Of a stretch of DNA of 9,183 nucleotides, positions 1-6,675 are shown piece after piece (the stretch's first letter is position 1; each line of letters opens with the position of its first letter). A model generated the notes under the pieces. The model did no database searches and was not told the origin of the DNA. It saw nothing but the letters and a program-made list of their open reading frames with translations. Source of the stretch: Bacteroidota bacterium. GTDB taxonomy: Bacteria > Bacteroidota > Ignavibacteria > Ignavibacteriales > Ignavibacteriaceae. Made by a program: the position numbers and the translations under genes. The stretch spans positions 1-9,183 of the forward strand of contig JAJYSI010000102.1 in the NCBI GenBank assembly GCA_021793635.1, read 5' to 3'.

Positions 1-111
1 TATTATGTATAAGTTAGTGACGGGCTGGCGGCTTACCTTTGCCCGTATCGGACTTAGCTACCCTTTGGTAGTCTTTCACCGATAAGATACAACAAGCTTT
101 CCTTGGCGCAC
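1..111 (-). mobile_element. Probable 5' end of a group II intron (partial, runs off left edge)
   Basis: Read on the minus strand, this stretch starts GTGCGCC at 111, which fits the GUGYG 5' consensus of group II introns. It then carries GGTGAAAGAC, similar to the GGTGAAAGTCC seen in domain I of many bacterial introns. Clear helices follow: an outer TCGG/CCGA pair, CTACC/GGTAG closed by a 4-nt loop, then CGGGC pairing with GCCCG about 15 nt later. The segment is visibly GC-richer than its neighbours and has no open frame. The putative intron would begin 16 nt after the cupin stop codon and continue left of base 1, so the ribozyme core, any reverse transcriptase and the 3' end are not visible. 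The structured-RNA reading is fairly firm. The intron identity rests on remembered consensus and could be wrong; a different structured RNA or a decayed copy is possible. Confidence 0.45.
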
Positions 112-127
112 GCGTAACATGAGTTAT

Positions 128-490
128 TTATTCGTCACGATGGACTATATCAGGAGAGAAAGCAGGTAGACAGACTGCAATATACTCTGCACCACTTTCA
201 CCCGGTGTGCTATATTGGACCCATTCACCTTTTGAAATTAAAATTGCTTCACCTTCTTTTACGTCGATAACTTCATTATGTGATGTCACTCTCAAAATCC
301 CTTTAAGAACGACAGTGTACTCATCGAAATCAGGAGTTTGTCCCGGTTCTATCCAACCACCGGGGCTTTTCATTTTAGCAATACTTACGGACTCTGTTTT
401 GGAATTGACACGACCAAAATATTCTTCAATAATTTTTGGTTTGTTACCTGCAGATTTTATAATTGATGGGTTATTAATAAGTTTCGGCAT
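128..490 (-). CDS. Small single-domain cupin protein
   Basis: This 120-residue protein has the length and pattern of a one-domain cupin beta barrel. Residues 45-64 (GWIEPGQTP, then DEYTVVLKG) match cupin motif 1, and residues 79-96 (EGEAILISKGEWVQYSTPG) match motif 2. The usual metal-binding histidines are mostly replaced: motif 1 keeps the Glu in DEYTVVLKG, but the HxH position reads Pro/Asp/Asp-like, and motif 2 has Gln92 near the usual His. Family members with EPGQTP...DEYTVVLKG are known as uncharacterised cupins, so the substrate is unknown and a metal-dependent reaction cannot be assumed. The ATG start is supported by AAGG at 501-504, 10 nt upstream. There is no signal peptide, so the protein is probably cytoplasmic. 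The gene stands alone: the gene upstream on the same strand is separated by a terminator and about 330 bp, and the putative intron lies just downstream. Confidence 0.85.
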   Translation of the reverse strand: MPKLINNPSIIKSAGNKPKIIEEYFGRVNSKTESVSIAKMKSPGGWIEPGQTPDFDEYTVVLKGILRVTSHNEVIDVKEGEAILISKGEWVQYSTPGESGAEYIAVCLPAFSPDIVHRDE

Positions 491-767
491 TATAGTATTA
501 CCTTTTAATTTGTTGTTTTTAAGTCAAACATTTCCGCCTATATTTATATCATATACCATTATAGCAACGGATTGAAAAATTAATATTACAAATTTTTGCA
601 ATAGATGCCAATAGATTATTACCCATTCTCCCGACAATGAGCTCCTCCCTGTTTGCCATTTTTGTCACACCTTAAATATTTTTTACCCGTTTTTTGCCAC
701 TCCCACTACCCCTCTGCTAGGCATCTGACAAGCCTAAAACAAGCCATAATAACTAACCTAAATATTT
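491..767. other. Intergenic stretch, no confident gene
   Basis: This lies between the cupin start and the terminator of the next gene. The promoter of the cupin gene should be here; on the minus strand a TATAAT occurs around 560-565, but no convincing -35 partner was found. The part from about 640 to 740 is cytosine-rich on the plus strand and guanine-rich on the minus strand, in contrast to the AT-rich flanks. It includes an inverted repeat TAGGC/GCCTA (718-722 and 732-736). A minus-strand open frame of about 30 codons starts at an ATG near 649 and is preceded by no clear ribosome-binding site. I do not call it a gene. Nothing else is recognisable. Confidence 0.4.
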
Positions 768-796
768 CAAAATAAAGTATGCCAAATTTGGCACAC
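768..796 (-). terminator. Rho-independent terminator after the zinc-ribbon gene
   Basis: On the minus strand, 21 nt past the stop at 817, GTGTGCCA pairs with TGGCATAC (plus strand 777-796) across an AATT loop. That is an 8-bp stem with one G-U pair, and it is followed by the T-rich stretch TTTATTTT. The core TGCCAAATTTGGCA is a perfect palindrome, so it could alternatively be a repressor operator. Position and T-tract favour termination. Confidence 0.6.
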
Positions 797-816
797 ACCC
801 CCTATATTTAATAATT

Positions 817-1176
817 TTACATAGTAGCGTGAATCAAATATTTTACTTCAAAGTCCTTTAATAATTCAATTACTGAAGGCACCTGGTCTTCACGAACCAT
901 TAAAATTTGATTATCTGATAGTCCTGATATAATAAGAGGACTTTCATCTTCAAAGAAGTATTCAATCCATCTATCTTCAAGAATTTGTTTAATGGAAGAA
1001 ATATTCTCAATATTATGAATAGTAAGGACAGGTACAAAGCCGATATTTTCTTTAATCCTTTCCTTATTTAATTGGGATTTTGTAGGGAAGTCAACCGAAT
1101 CGACAAGATCAATTTCGCAATCGATGCACATCGTATAACCTTCCCTGTATTCTGATTTGCATTTAGGACAAAACAT
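817..1176 (-). CDS. Zinc-ribbon plus DUF2007-like (putative signal-transducing) protein
   Basis: A 119-residue soluble protein with two parts. Residues 3-20 form a zinc ribbon, Cys3-x2-Cys6 and Cys17-x2-Cys20, with the typical MFCPKC opening. Residues about 48-112 resemble the DUF2007 fold: a VPVLTIHN strand, a helix holding IKQILEDRWIEYFF, and a final stretch where LMVREDQVPSVIELLKDF matches the 'valpeda..a..ll' pattern of that family. DUF2007 proteins are called putative signal-transducing proteins and resemble PII folds, but no biochemical role is established, and none is claimed here. A strong AGGAGGG (1180-1186) lies 3 nt before the ATG, which fixes the start. The gene follows the membrane-protein gene by 68 nt on the same strand and may be co-transcribed with it. 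A good terminator lies downstream. Confidence 0.8.
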   Translation of the reverse strand: MFCPKCKSEYREGYTMCIDCEIDLVDSVDFPTKSQLNKERIKENIGFVPVLTIHNIENISSIKQILEDRWIEYFFEDESPLIISGLSDNQILMVREDQVPSVIELLKDFEVKYLIHATM

Positions 1177-1179
1177 AAT

Positions 1180-1186
1180 CCCTCCT
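1180..1186 (-). promoter_or_regulatory. Strong Shine-Dalgarno for the zinc-ribbon gene
   Basis: On the minus strand the sequence reads AGGAGGG, the best ribosome-binding match in the window. It sits unusually close, 3 nt before the ATG at 1176. It shows that this organism uses anti-SD pairing for some genes, while several neighbours (the first GT9, the GT2 and the flippase-like gene) have none. Confidence 0.75.
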
Positions 1187-1244
1187 ATTTCAATTATTAA
1201 ATGAATTTACCTGGTCTATATTTTTCATTTAAGTATTATGCATT

Positions 1245-1793
1245 TCATATTTTCACATATTTCTTAGAAATTTCATAACCTATCCCAATTCCTAATCCCA
1301 TTGATGTTCCCATATTAAATGCGATAATTAATAGTTGATTTATTGCCGCAGCAGGATAAAAATTAAATATATAAGTATTAATCAAAAGCATGACCAAATA
1401 AACAACCGCAAAGTTTATCATCCAGACAGCTACCCCAAGAAATTTCCTAGTCTTATATTTTTCTTGAGTAAGAAATTTAGAGGAAACATAAATTGAAAAA
1501 CTTATTACCGCAAACCATAAAAGGTTTCGCGCCAAAGACATTGGGCCATAGTATCTATAATAGGCTATTATAAAAATAAATGCGAATAGAATAGCTGAAA
1601 AGATGAAATTTTTAGGTGAATAATATTCTAGGATATTGATTAACAGGATGGAAGCAGTTCCAAAGATCAAATAAGTGAACGTTGTTGAATGAATATTAAA
1701 AATATAATTACCGGCAAACAGCCAACCAATCAATAAAAAGGAAACCGTTTCAATTATTATCGATACAATCATCCGGTCGATTTTAGAATTCAT
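1245..1793 (-). CDS. Unrecognised polytopic inner-membrane protein
   Basis: I do not recognise this 182-residue protein. It is strongly hydrophobic, with about six predicted membrane helices near residues 8-27, 37-56, 62-79, 88-105, 119-140 and 150-173. Short polar turns separate them, such as EYYSPKN (56-62) and TQEKYKTRK (109-117). The last helix is glycine-rich (GTSMGLGIGIGYEI), and the tail is basic (KKYVKI). There is no signal peptide apart from the first helix and no catalytic motif that I can see. The ATG at 1793 lacks a clear Shine-Dalgarno; Met8 (1772) is an alternative start that would trim only the cytoplasmic N-terminus. The zinc-ribbon gene follows by 68 nt, so the two may form an operon. 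A small membrane-sensing or transport-accessory role is possible but not supported. Confidence 0.7.
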   Translation of the reverse strand: MNSKIDRMIVSIIIETVSFLLIGWLFAGNYIFNIHSTTFTYLIFGTASILLINILEYYSPKNFIFSAILFAFIFIIAYYRYYGPMSLARNLLWFAVISFSIYVSSKFLTQEKYKTRKFLGVAVWMINFAVVYLVMLLINTYIFNFYPAAAINQLLIIAFNMGTSMGLGIGIGYEISKKYVKI

Positions 1794-2048
1794 GACAATC
1801 CCGCGTTTTATTACTAAATATATTTTTGAAGATCTCTTTCGGTGTTATGCTTATTCACCTATATGATTATTCATCTTCAACTTTGGCCCCAGAAATGACT
1901 TCTTAAATATAATGGATTTTCTTTTTAAATATCCAAATAAAAAAGAATTAAGCCAAGTTTATATATTATAGTCAATTGAACCATCAGGGTATAATATTTC
2001 ATTTAGAATTGCTATTTTTGAACAACATTTTTTATAATAAAAGTATTG
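1794..2048. other. Divergent intergenic region
   Basis: This AT-rich region separates the minus-strand membrane-protein gene from the plus-strand glycan operon, so promoters for both should lie in it. On the plus strand there are TATAAT matches at 1990-1995 and 2033-2038, but neither has a convincing -35 box at 16-18 nt. No Bacteroides-type TTTG/TAnnTTTG pair is obvious either. A minus-strand run of about 35 codons without a stop (roughly 1858-1963) has no start codon and is not called. No long repeat or hairpin is evident. Confidence 0.4.
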
Positions 2049-3077
2049 ATGAAAAGAATTCTGCTTGTAAGAACGGATAGAGTTGGAGATGTGGTTTTTA
2101 TTACTCCCATGATAAGAGAAATACGAAAAGCCTTTCCCGATGCTTTTATTGCTACATTAACACAGCCACATACAAAAAATCTTTTAATAAACAATCCAAA
2201 CTTAAATGAAACATTAACGGATGACTTGGATAAGAAATCCTTTTGGAAAGTTGTAAGAGAATTAAGAAGGCATAAATTTACACACGGACTTTTGATGATG
2301 CCCACCGAGCGAGCTGCATTCCAGATGTTCTGGGCAGGGATAAATACGCGTATCGGTGTTGGGCATAAGCTTTATGAAGTAATAACCGGAATGAAAAGCG
2401 TTTCAAGGAATAACTACACTCCCCTTCGTCACGAAGCGGACTACTGCATGGACCTTACGCGAGAAATCGGAGTAGAAACATCAGACTTAACTTTACAAAT
2501 TTACCTTACTGAACGTGAGAAATCAGACGCACAAATAATTCTAAGTCAATATGGAATAGGTAACGAAGATTTTAAGATTTTTATTCACACTGGTTCGCTG
2601 GGCTCAGCTCCAAACTGGTCTGAAGATAAATATCTTCAACTTATTAGAACAGTCTTAGAAACTTTCCCGGATAAAAAGACAAAACTTATTTTAACTTCCC
2701 GGGAAATGAGCAAAGAGTTCTTATCAAATATCCACAACTTAGGTTCTAACCGGATTTACAATCTTTCAGAAAAATTGATGGACCTAAGAGATTTAATAAA
2801 GGTAATCAGTCAGGCTAATATATTCCTTAGTCCATCTACCGGACCACTCCATATTGCGGACGCTCTTGAGATAAGATGTATTGGGCTCCATTGTCACCGT
2901 CCAATGAGCTGCCAGGTACATCAAGGGATTATTAATAAATATTCCATCAATCTTGAAGTAACAGCAGAGAATTGTACGAAATTATGCAGCCCCGATCAAA
3001 ATACTTGCGGAATAGAAAAAGGAATTTCTGTCAAAGAAGTCATTGATAGCATAATGAAATTGAAGAGTAAATATTAA
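2049..3077 (+). CDS. GT9 family glycosyltransferase (heptosyltransferase-like)
   Basis: A 342-residue soluble GT-B enzyme of family 9, the ADP-heptose:lipopolysaccharide heptosyltransferase group. The N-terminal Rossmann half opens with ILLVRTDRVGDVVFITP (4-20); Asp14 matches the catalytic Asp of WaaC-type enzymes. The C-terminal donor-binding half has IHTGSLGSAPNW (179-190) and the family signature SPSTGPLHIADAL (261-273) with His268. Six cysteines cluster near the C-terminus (277, 282, 288, 309, 313, 320), a feature of several GT9 branches. The upstream in-frame TTG at 2046 is less likely than the ATG at 2049, although neither has a clear Shine-Dalgarno. It is first in a plus-strand operon with a second GT9 and an amino-sugar synthase, which suggests lipopolysaccharide core or related glycan assembly on the inner face of the inner membrane. 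The exact donor (heptose or another sugar) cannot be told from the sequence. Confidence 0.88.
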   Translation: MKRILLVRTDRVGDVVFITPMIREIRKAFPDAFIATLTQPHTKNLLINNPNLNETLTDDLDKKSFWKVVRELRRHKFTHGLLMMPTERAAFQMFWAGINTRIGVGHKLYEVITGMKSVSRNNYTPLRHEADYCMDLTREIGVETSDLTLQIYLTEREKSDAQIILSQYGIGNEDFKIFIHTGSLGSAPNWSEDKYLQLIRTVLETFPDKKTKLILTSREMSKEFLSNIHNLGSNRIYNLSEKLMDLRDLIKVISQANIFLSPSTGPLHIADALEIRCIGLHCHRPMSCQVHQGIINKYSINLEVTAENCTKLCSPDQNTCGIEKGISVKEVIDSIMKLKSKY

Positions 3078-3121
3078 CATTGCTTAGCAACAACTTAAAT
3101 GAAAACTATAACGGATTAAGG

Positions 3122-4282
3122 ATGAACATTTCAGAATTAAATATACCGAAGTGTAAAAATTTTAACGGCTATAAGCCATGCTTCTCTTATGAAAATTGTT
3201 TGGAGAACGGCTGCCAACATGAAAACGACCAAACAAAAATGGGAGTAAAGATATTAATTATTTCCCTTGATGCACTCGGAAATGTTTTGGATAATACACC
3301 TATCCTCCACGCAATTAAAAGGAAATTTCCAGTCAGCACAATTTATTGGATGACCATGCCGGGTGCGGATAAGATTCTGCTTTATAATCCTTATATCTAC
3401 AAAGTTTTTACCTGGTCAGAAGAACAAAGGATGATATTAAGGCAAATTGAATTTGACTATGTAATGAATGCAGACAAATCCGATTACGCCTGTGCATTGG
3501 CAAATGAAGTAAATGCAAAAAGGAAGCTTGGCTTTTTATTGAACACCGACGGGAAAATTATACCTGCAAATGAAGGAGCAATTTACAGCTATATTCTAGG
3601 CAATGATGATCAAAAGAAGTTTAGAGAAAACACACGTAGCGGTGTAGATATTATCCACGAAGTATTTGAGCTTGAATATAAACGCGATCCCTACGTTTTT
3701 AATTTATCCGAAGAAGAAAAAGAATTTATTAAAAACTATAAAAGGGAGATTAATTATGACGAAACGAAAACTTATGTAGGATTTAACACTGGATGTTCAA
3801 ATCTTTTTCCAAATAAGAAAATGACAATTGAACAACACGTTAAATTGATTAATTCACTTACAGTAGAAAAGAATCTAAAAATTGTTCTACTTGGTGGGAA
3901 AGAAGATACCGAGAGAAACAATAAAATTGTTGAAACGCTTAACGAAGAAATAAGAGCTAAAGTAATTTCAACACCCACTACTTTAGGCTTACGCCGTGGT
4001 GCTTGCTTTATGGATATTTGTGATATCGTAATAACAGGAGATTCATTTGGGATGCATATGGCAATCGGGTTAAAGAAATATATCATTGCTTGGTTCGGAT
4101 TATCTTGTGCAGCAGAGATAGAATTATATGGAAGAGGAGAAAAACTTGTACCGGTTGGGTTAGAATGTTCCCCCTGCTGGAAAAAGGTTTGCCCCTACAA
4201 TCTTGAATGTATTCAAATGATTGATTTAGAAAAGATAATACGATTAACTAAAGAATTTGCAGAAAAAAAGTCAAACGCTTAA
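3122..4282 (+). CDS. Second GT9 glycosyltransferase with N- and C-terminal Cys clusters
   Basis: A 386-residue GT9-type protein. Before the glycosyltransferase fold there is an extension of about 40 residues with four cysteines (11, 20, 26, 31: CKNFNGYKPC...C...CQH). A second four-Cys set lies at the C-terminus (349, 352, 357, 363: CSPCWKKVC...C). The fold begins at ILIISLDALGNVLDNTP (44-60), where Asn54 stands in place of the catalytic Asp of classical heptosyltransferases. The donor-site signature ITGDSFGMHMA is at 304-314, with His312, and VGFNTGCSNLFPNKK (219-233) is the usual strand-loop before it. I chose the ATG at 3122; a TTG at 3080 extends the frame but lacks support. It lies 44 nt after the first GT9 and 16 nt before the aminotransferase, so it is probably co-transcribed. 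Its substrate is unknown. The cysteines may bind zinc or form a structural pair. Confidence 0.85.
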   Translation: MNISELNIPKCKNFNGYKPCFSYENCLENGCQHENDQTKMGVKILIISLDALGNVLDNTPILHAIKRKFPVSTIYWMTMPGADKILLYNPYIYKVFTWSEEQRMILRQIEFDYVMNADKSDYACALANEVNAKRKLGFLLNTDGKIIPANEGAIYSYILGNDDQKKFRENTRSGVDIIHEVFELEYKRDPYVFNLSEEEKEFIKNYKREINYDETKTYVGFNTGCSNLFPNKKMTIEQHVKLINSLTVEKNLKIVLLGGKEDTERNNKIVETLNEEIRAKVISTPTTLGLRRGACFMDICDIVITGDSFGMHMAIGLKKYIIAWFGLSCAAEIELYGRGEKLVPVGLECSPCWKKVCPYNLECIQMIDLEKIIRLTKEFAEKKSNA

Positions 4283-4298
4283 CTTGAAAGAAAAAAAC

Positions 4299-5402
4299 AT
4301 GAGCTACAAAATTCCTATATACCAACCTACACTTGACGGAAATGAAAAGAAATACGTCAATGAATGTTTAGATACATCATGGATTTCATCACGCGGAGAA
4401 TTTATACCAAGATTTGAAAACGACTTCAGGAAATTTATCGGAGTTGAGCATGCAACAGCGGTAAGCAACGGAACGGTTGCGTTGCACTTAGCCATTGTGA
4501 CGCTTGGTATTGGTCCTGGTGATGAAGTTATCGTTCCTTCATTTACTTATATTGCTTCTGTTAGCACAATTGCTATTACCGGAGCAACCCCTGTTTTTGT
4601 AGACTCACTTGAAGACACATGGCAAATGGATCCCCAAGATGTGAAAAGAAAAATAACGATCCATACTAAAGCTATTATGGCTGTCCATCTCTATGGGCAT
4701 CCGTGCGAAATGGATGAGCTTGTAAAAATTGCAAAGGAAAATAACCTTTTTTTAATTGAAGATTGCGCAGAGGCATTTGGTTCAACTTATAAGAAAAAGC
4801 ATGTCGGTACATTTGGTGATTTAGCCACATTTAGCTTTTATGGAAATAAAACCATAACTACCGGTGAAGGAGGAATGGTTGTGACAAATGACGAAACTCT
4901 TTACGATAGAGCATATCATTTAAAGATGCACGGACTTGCTAAATACCGGCAATACTGGCATGATGTTCTTGGTTTCAATTACAGGATGACTAATATTTGC
5001 GCCGCAATTGGATTAGCACAAATAGAAAAAGCTAATGAGAAAATTCTTAAGAAGCGACAAATAGCAAAATGGTATAATGATGCGTTAAAAGATTTGCCGG
5101 TAAAACATCACGGTGAATATGGTGAAGTTTTTCATTCATATTGGATGTATTCTATTCTCATTGAATCACCTAAAATCAGAGAAGATTTAAGAGAATACTT
5201 AAAAGATAGAGGAATAGAAACTCGTCCGACATTTTTCCCGGTACATACTATGCCGATGTTCTCTCATAAATTCCAAAAACTGCCTGTGGCTGAATATCTC
5301 GGATGGCACGGCATTAATATGCCAAGCTGGCCCGGTTTATCACAAGATAATATTGAGTTTATTGCCGAAGAGATTTCTAATTTCTTCCAAAAGAAGAAAT
5401 AA
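4299..5402 (+). CDS. per: GDP-perosamine synthase-like sugar aminotransferase (DegT/DnrJ/EryC1/StrS)
   Basis: A 367-residue PLP-dependent aminotransferase. It closely resembles Vibrio cholerae RfbE and other GDP-perosamine synthases (recalled, not searched). Shared blocks include IPIYQPTL at the start, YVNECLDTSWIS (19-30), VSNGTVALHLA (55-65), VHLYGHPC (129-136), NYRMTNICAAIGLAQ (227-241) and ETRPTFFPVHTMPM (307-320). Lys184 in GNKTITTGEGG is the Schiff-base lysine, and Asp155 in IEDCAEAFGS contacts the PLP pyridine nitrogen. The expected reaction is GDP-4-keto-6-deoxymannose plus glutamate giving GDP-perosamine. The length is normal for the family. The ATG at 4299 is preferred over an in-frame TTG at 4257 inside the previous gene; GAAAG upstream is only a weak Shine-Dalgarno. 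It closes the operon and is followed at once by a terminator. The GDP-mannose 4,6-dehydratase that should supply its substrate is not in the window. Related enzymes using other keto-sugars cannot be excluded. Confidence 0.9.
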   Translation: MSYKIPIYQPTLDGNEKKYVNECLDTSWISSRGEFIPRFENDFRKFIGVEHATAVSNGTVALHLAIVTLGIGPGDEVIVPSFTYIASVSTIAITGATPVFVDSLEDTWQMDPQDVKRKITIHTKAIMAVHLYGHPCEMDELVKIAKENNLFLIEDCAEAFGSTYKKKHVGTFGDLATFSFYGNKTITTGEGGMVVTNDETLYDRAYHLKMHGLAKYRQYWHDVLGFNYRMTNICAAIGLAQIEKANEKILKKRQIAKWYNDALKDLPVKHHGEYGEVFHSYWMYSILIESPKIREDLREYLKDRGIETRPTFFPVHTMPMFSHKFQKLPVAEYLGWHGINMPSWPGLSQDNIEFIAEEISNFFQKKK

Positions 5403-5437
5403 AAAAAACGGCGTCAAATTAAAATCCGGCGCCGTTT
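5401..5437. terminator. Bidirectional terminator between convergent genes
   Basis: AAACGGCG (5406-5413) pairs perfectly with CGCCGTTT (5430-5437), and the stem extends by a T-G and a C-G pair. On the minus strand the stem is followed by eight Ts, a strong intrinsic terminator for the gene that starts at 6671. On the plus strand only three Ts follow, so it probably also stops the glycan operon, but less strongly. It begins directly at the aminotransferase stop codon. Confidence 0.85.
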
Positions 5438-5456
5438 AAGGAGAGAGATAGAAAAA

Positions 5457-6671
5457 TTATCTATGCCTTTGGTTATCTGAATTACCTCTGTTGTTACTGC
5501 CTCGATTACCTTCATTTCTACCGGCGTTGCCTCTTTGAATTTGAGGAGAATTCCTTTGAGGGGCATCTCTTCTTATTTGCTGACGGTTTTCAATAGATTG
5601 CGGCTTTGACTCATTTCTGTTCTGGTTATTAAAATAGCCGGCATTATTTCTTGGTCTAATATTTTGAGGCGTCTGTCGATCAACATTATTCCTATTGGGA
5701 TTAGAATAATTATACTGTCTATTATTACTGTTTTCCTGAATTCTATTATTATTCAAGCTATTTACTCTATCATTTAGATTGAAATTTGAACCATTGCGAT
5801 TCTCAATACTTGGATTTCTGTTAATTTGACCTCGATTACCGACTGCCATTCTTGACACATCAAGAGAAGTTGCTCTATTTGTTTTTTGAATCCGGAAACT
5901 TCTACCTGTACTTCTATCAATTTGATCCTTTTGCAAAATCAAAGCTCTGACTATAGAGTTTGAGTTTCTTCCGGTTGCTAAATTACGAGGATTAGAAACA
6001 CCTTGGATCCTACTTTCAACTATTCTTTCGCCGCTTCTTTGTCTAACATAATCGACGTCAACTCCGCGATTGATTACCCTACCATCTGAAAAACCATAAT
6101 TGGTTCTATATTTAGTAGCCGAATAAATTCTATACTTATAATTATTATCGAGATAATAATTATAAACATGTGGGTTACACATATACCTGTAACTAACGAA
6201 AGAATAATATTGATAAGGCATATAATAGGAAGCCGTAAATCTAATGCCGAAATCAACTGAAAAAGAGGCATAAGGAGGAAGCGGCGCCCAACCGATATAA
6301 TCGTTATCGTATCTCCATTCAACCCAAGCGGGTGCCCACTGATAATCAGGAACCCAAATCCAACCATAAGATTCATCATTATACCATCTGCCATAATGAT
6401 AAACAATATTTCCGAAAGGTTCATCAGAATCCCAATACCAGCCATCATTTGTCCAAACCCAATGACCATAATGATAAGGAGACCAACCATAGCCTACATT
6501 TTCCGGGTGCCATACATTTACTCCGCCGTTTATCTGAATCCAGCTTCCGTATGGAGAAAGAGAAGAGTAAAAAAATCCAAACTCTCCGCCGGATAAAAAA
6601 CCGGCATCAGCTTTTAGTTGAGTTGATAATCCAATTATTATAAAAATCGACGTAATTACTAACTTTTTCAT
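5457..6671 (-). CDS. Exported tryptophan/tyrosine-rich DUF6600-like protein with disordered tail
   Basis: A 404-residue exported protein. Residues 1-23 are a signal peptide: KK, then a hydrophobic core, then Ala-Asp-Ala before Gly24. Residues about 38-135 carry repeated tryptophan motifs such as YGSWIQI (41-47), GWSPYHYGHWVW (62-73), YHYGRW (91-96), YGWIWVPDYQWAPAWVEWR (102-120) and YIGWAPLPP (125-133). This is the pattern of DUF6600-type envelope proteins, whose function is not known. Residues about 140-190 are Tyr-rich. From about 225 to the end the chain is low-complexity, rich in Asn, Arg and Gln, basic, and probably disordered. An upstream ATG at 6683 is in frame, but GAGGTG (6676-6681) sits 4 nt before the ATG at 6671 and would lie inside the longer reading. 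The longer form would also put MRCE before the signal peptide. It is separated from the GT2 gene by about 160 nt and may have its own promoter. Surface or periplasmic glycan binding is a guess. Confidence 0.82.
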   Translation of the reverse strand: MKKLVITSIFIIIGLSTQLKADAGFLSGGEFGFFYSSLSPYGSWIQINGGVNVWHPENVGYGWSPYHYGHWVWTNDGWYWDSDEPFGNIVYHYGRWYNDESYGWIWVPDYQWAPAWVEWRYDNDYIGWAPLPPYASFSVDFGIRFTASYYMPYQYYSFVSYRYMCNPHVYNYYLDNNYKYRIYSATKYRTNYGFSDGRVINRGVDVDYVRQRSGERIVESRIQGVSNPRNLATGRNSNSIVRALILQKDQIDRSTGRSFRIQKTNRATSLDVSRMAVGNRGQINRNPSIENRNGSNFNLNDRVNSLNNNRIQENSNNRQYNYSNPNRNNVDRQTPQNIRPRNNAGYFNNQNRNESKPQSIENRQQIRRDAPQRNSPQIQRGNAGRNEGNRGSNNRGNSDNQRHR

Positions 6672-6675
6672 TTCA

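Noticed and set aside
207..575. Plus-strand open frame of 122 codons across the cupin gene
   Set aside because: It is a shadow of the cupin gene, which has recognisable family motifs and a ribosome-binding site on the other strand.
596..611. Sigma-54-like TTGGCAT...TTGCA on the minus strand upstream of the cupin gene
   Set aside because: Only 8 nt separate the GG and GC elements; sigma-54 promoters need 10. The match is not functional by that rule.
559..649. Minus-strand open frame of about 30 codons beginning MANREEL
   Set aside because: It has no ribosome-binding site, is short, lies in a spacer where a chance frame is likely, and shows no family I recognise.
1858..1963. Minus-strand stop-free run of about 35 codons ending NNHIGE
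   Set aside because: No start codon precedes it after the last stop, and the length is ordinary for chance in AT-rich sequence. A gene remnant cannot be shown.
1990..2038. Two TATAAT matches as promoters of the glycan operon
   Set aside because: Neither has a recognisable -35 element at a usable distance, and TATAAT is common by chance in AT-rich DNA.
6074..6490. Alternative minus-strand frame of 138 codons inside the DUF6600-like gene
   Set aside because: It arises from the repetitive Trp/Tyr codons in another frame, and its Ile/Met-rich product has no family features.
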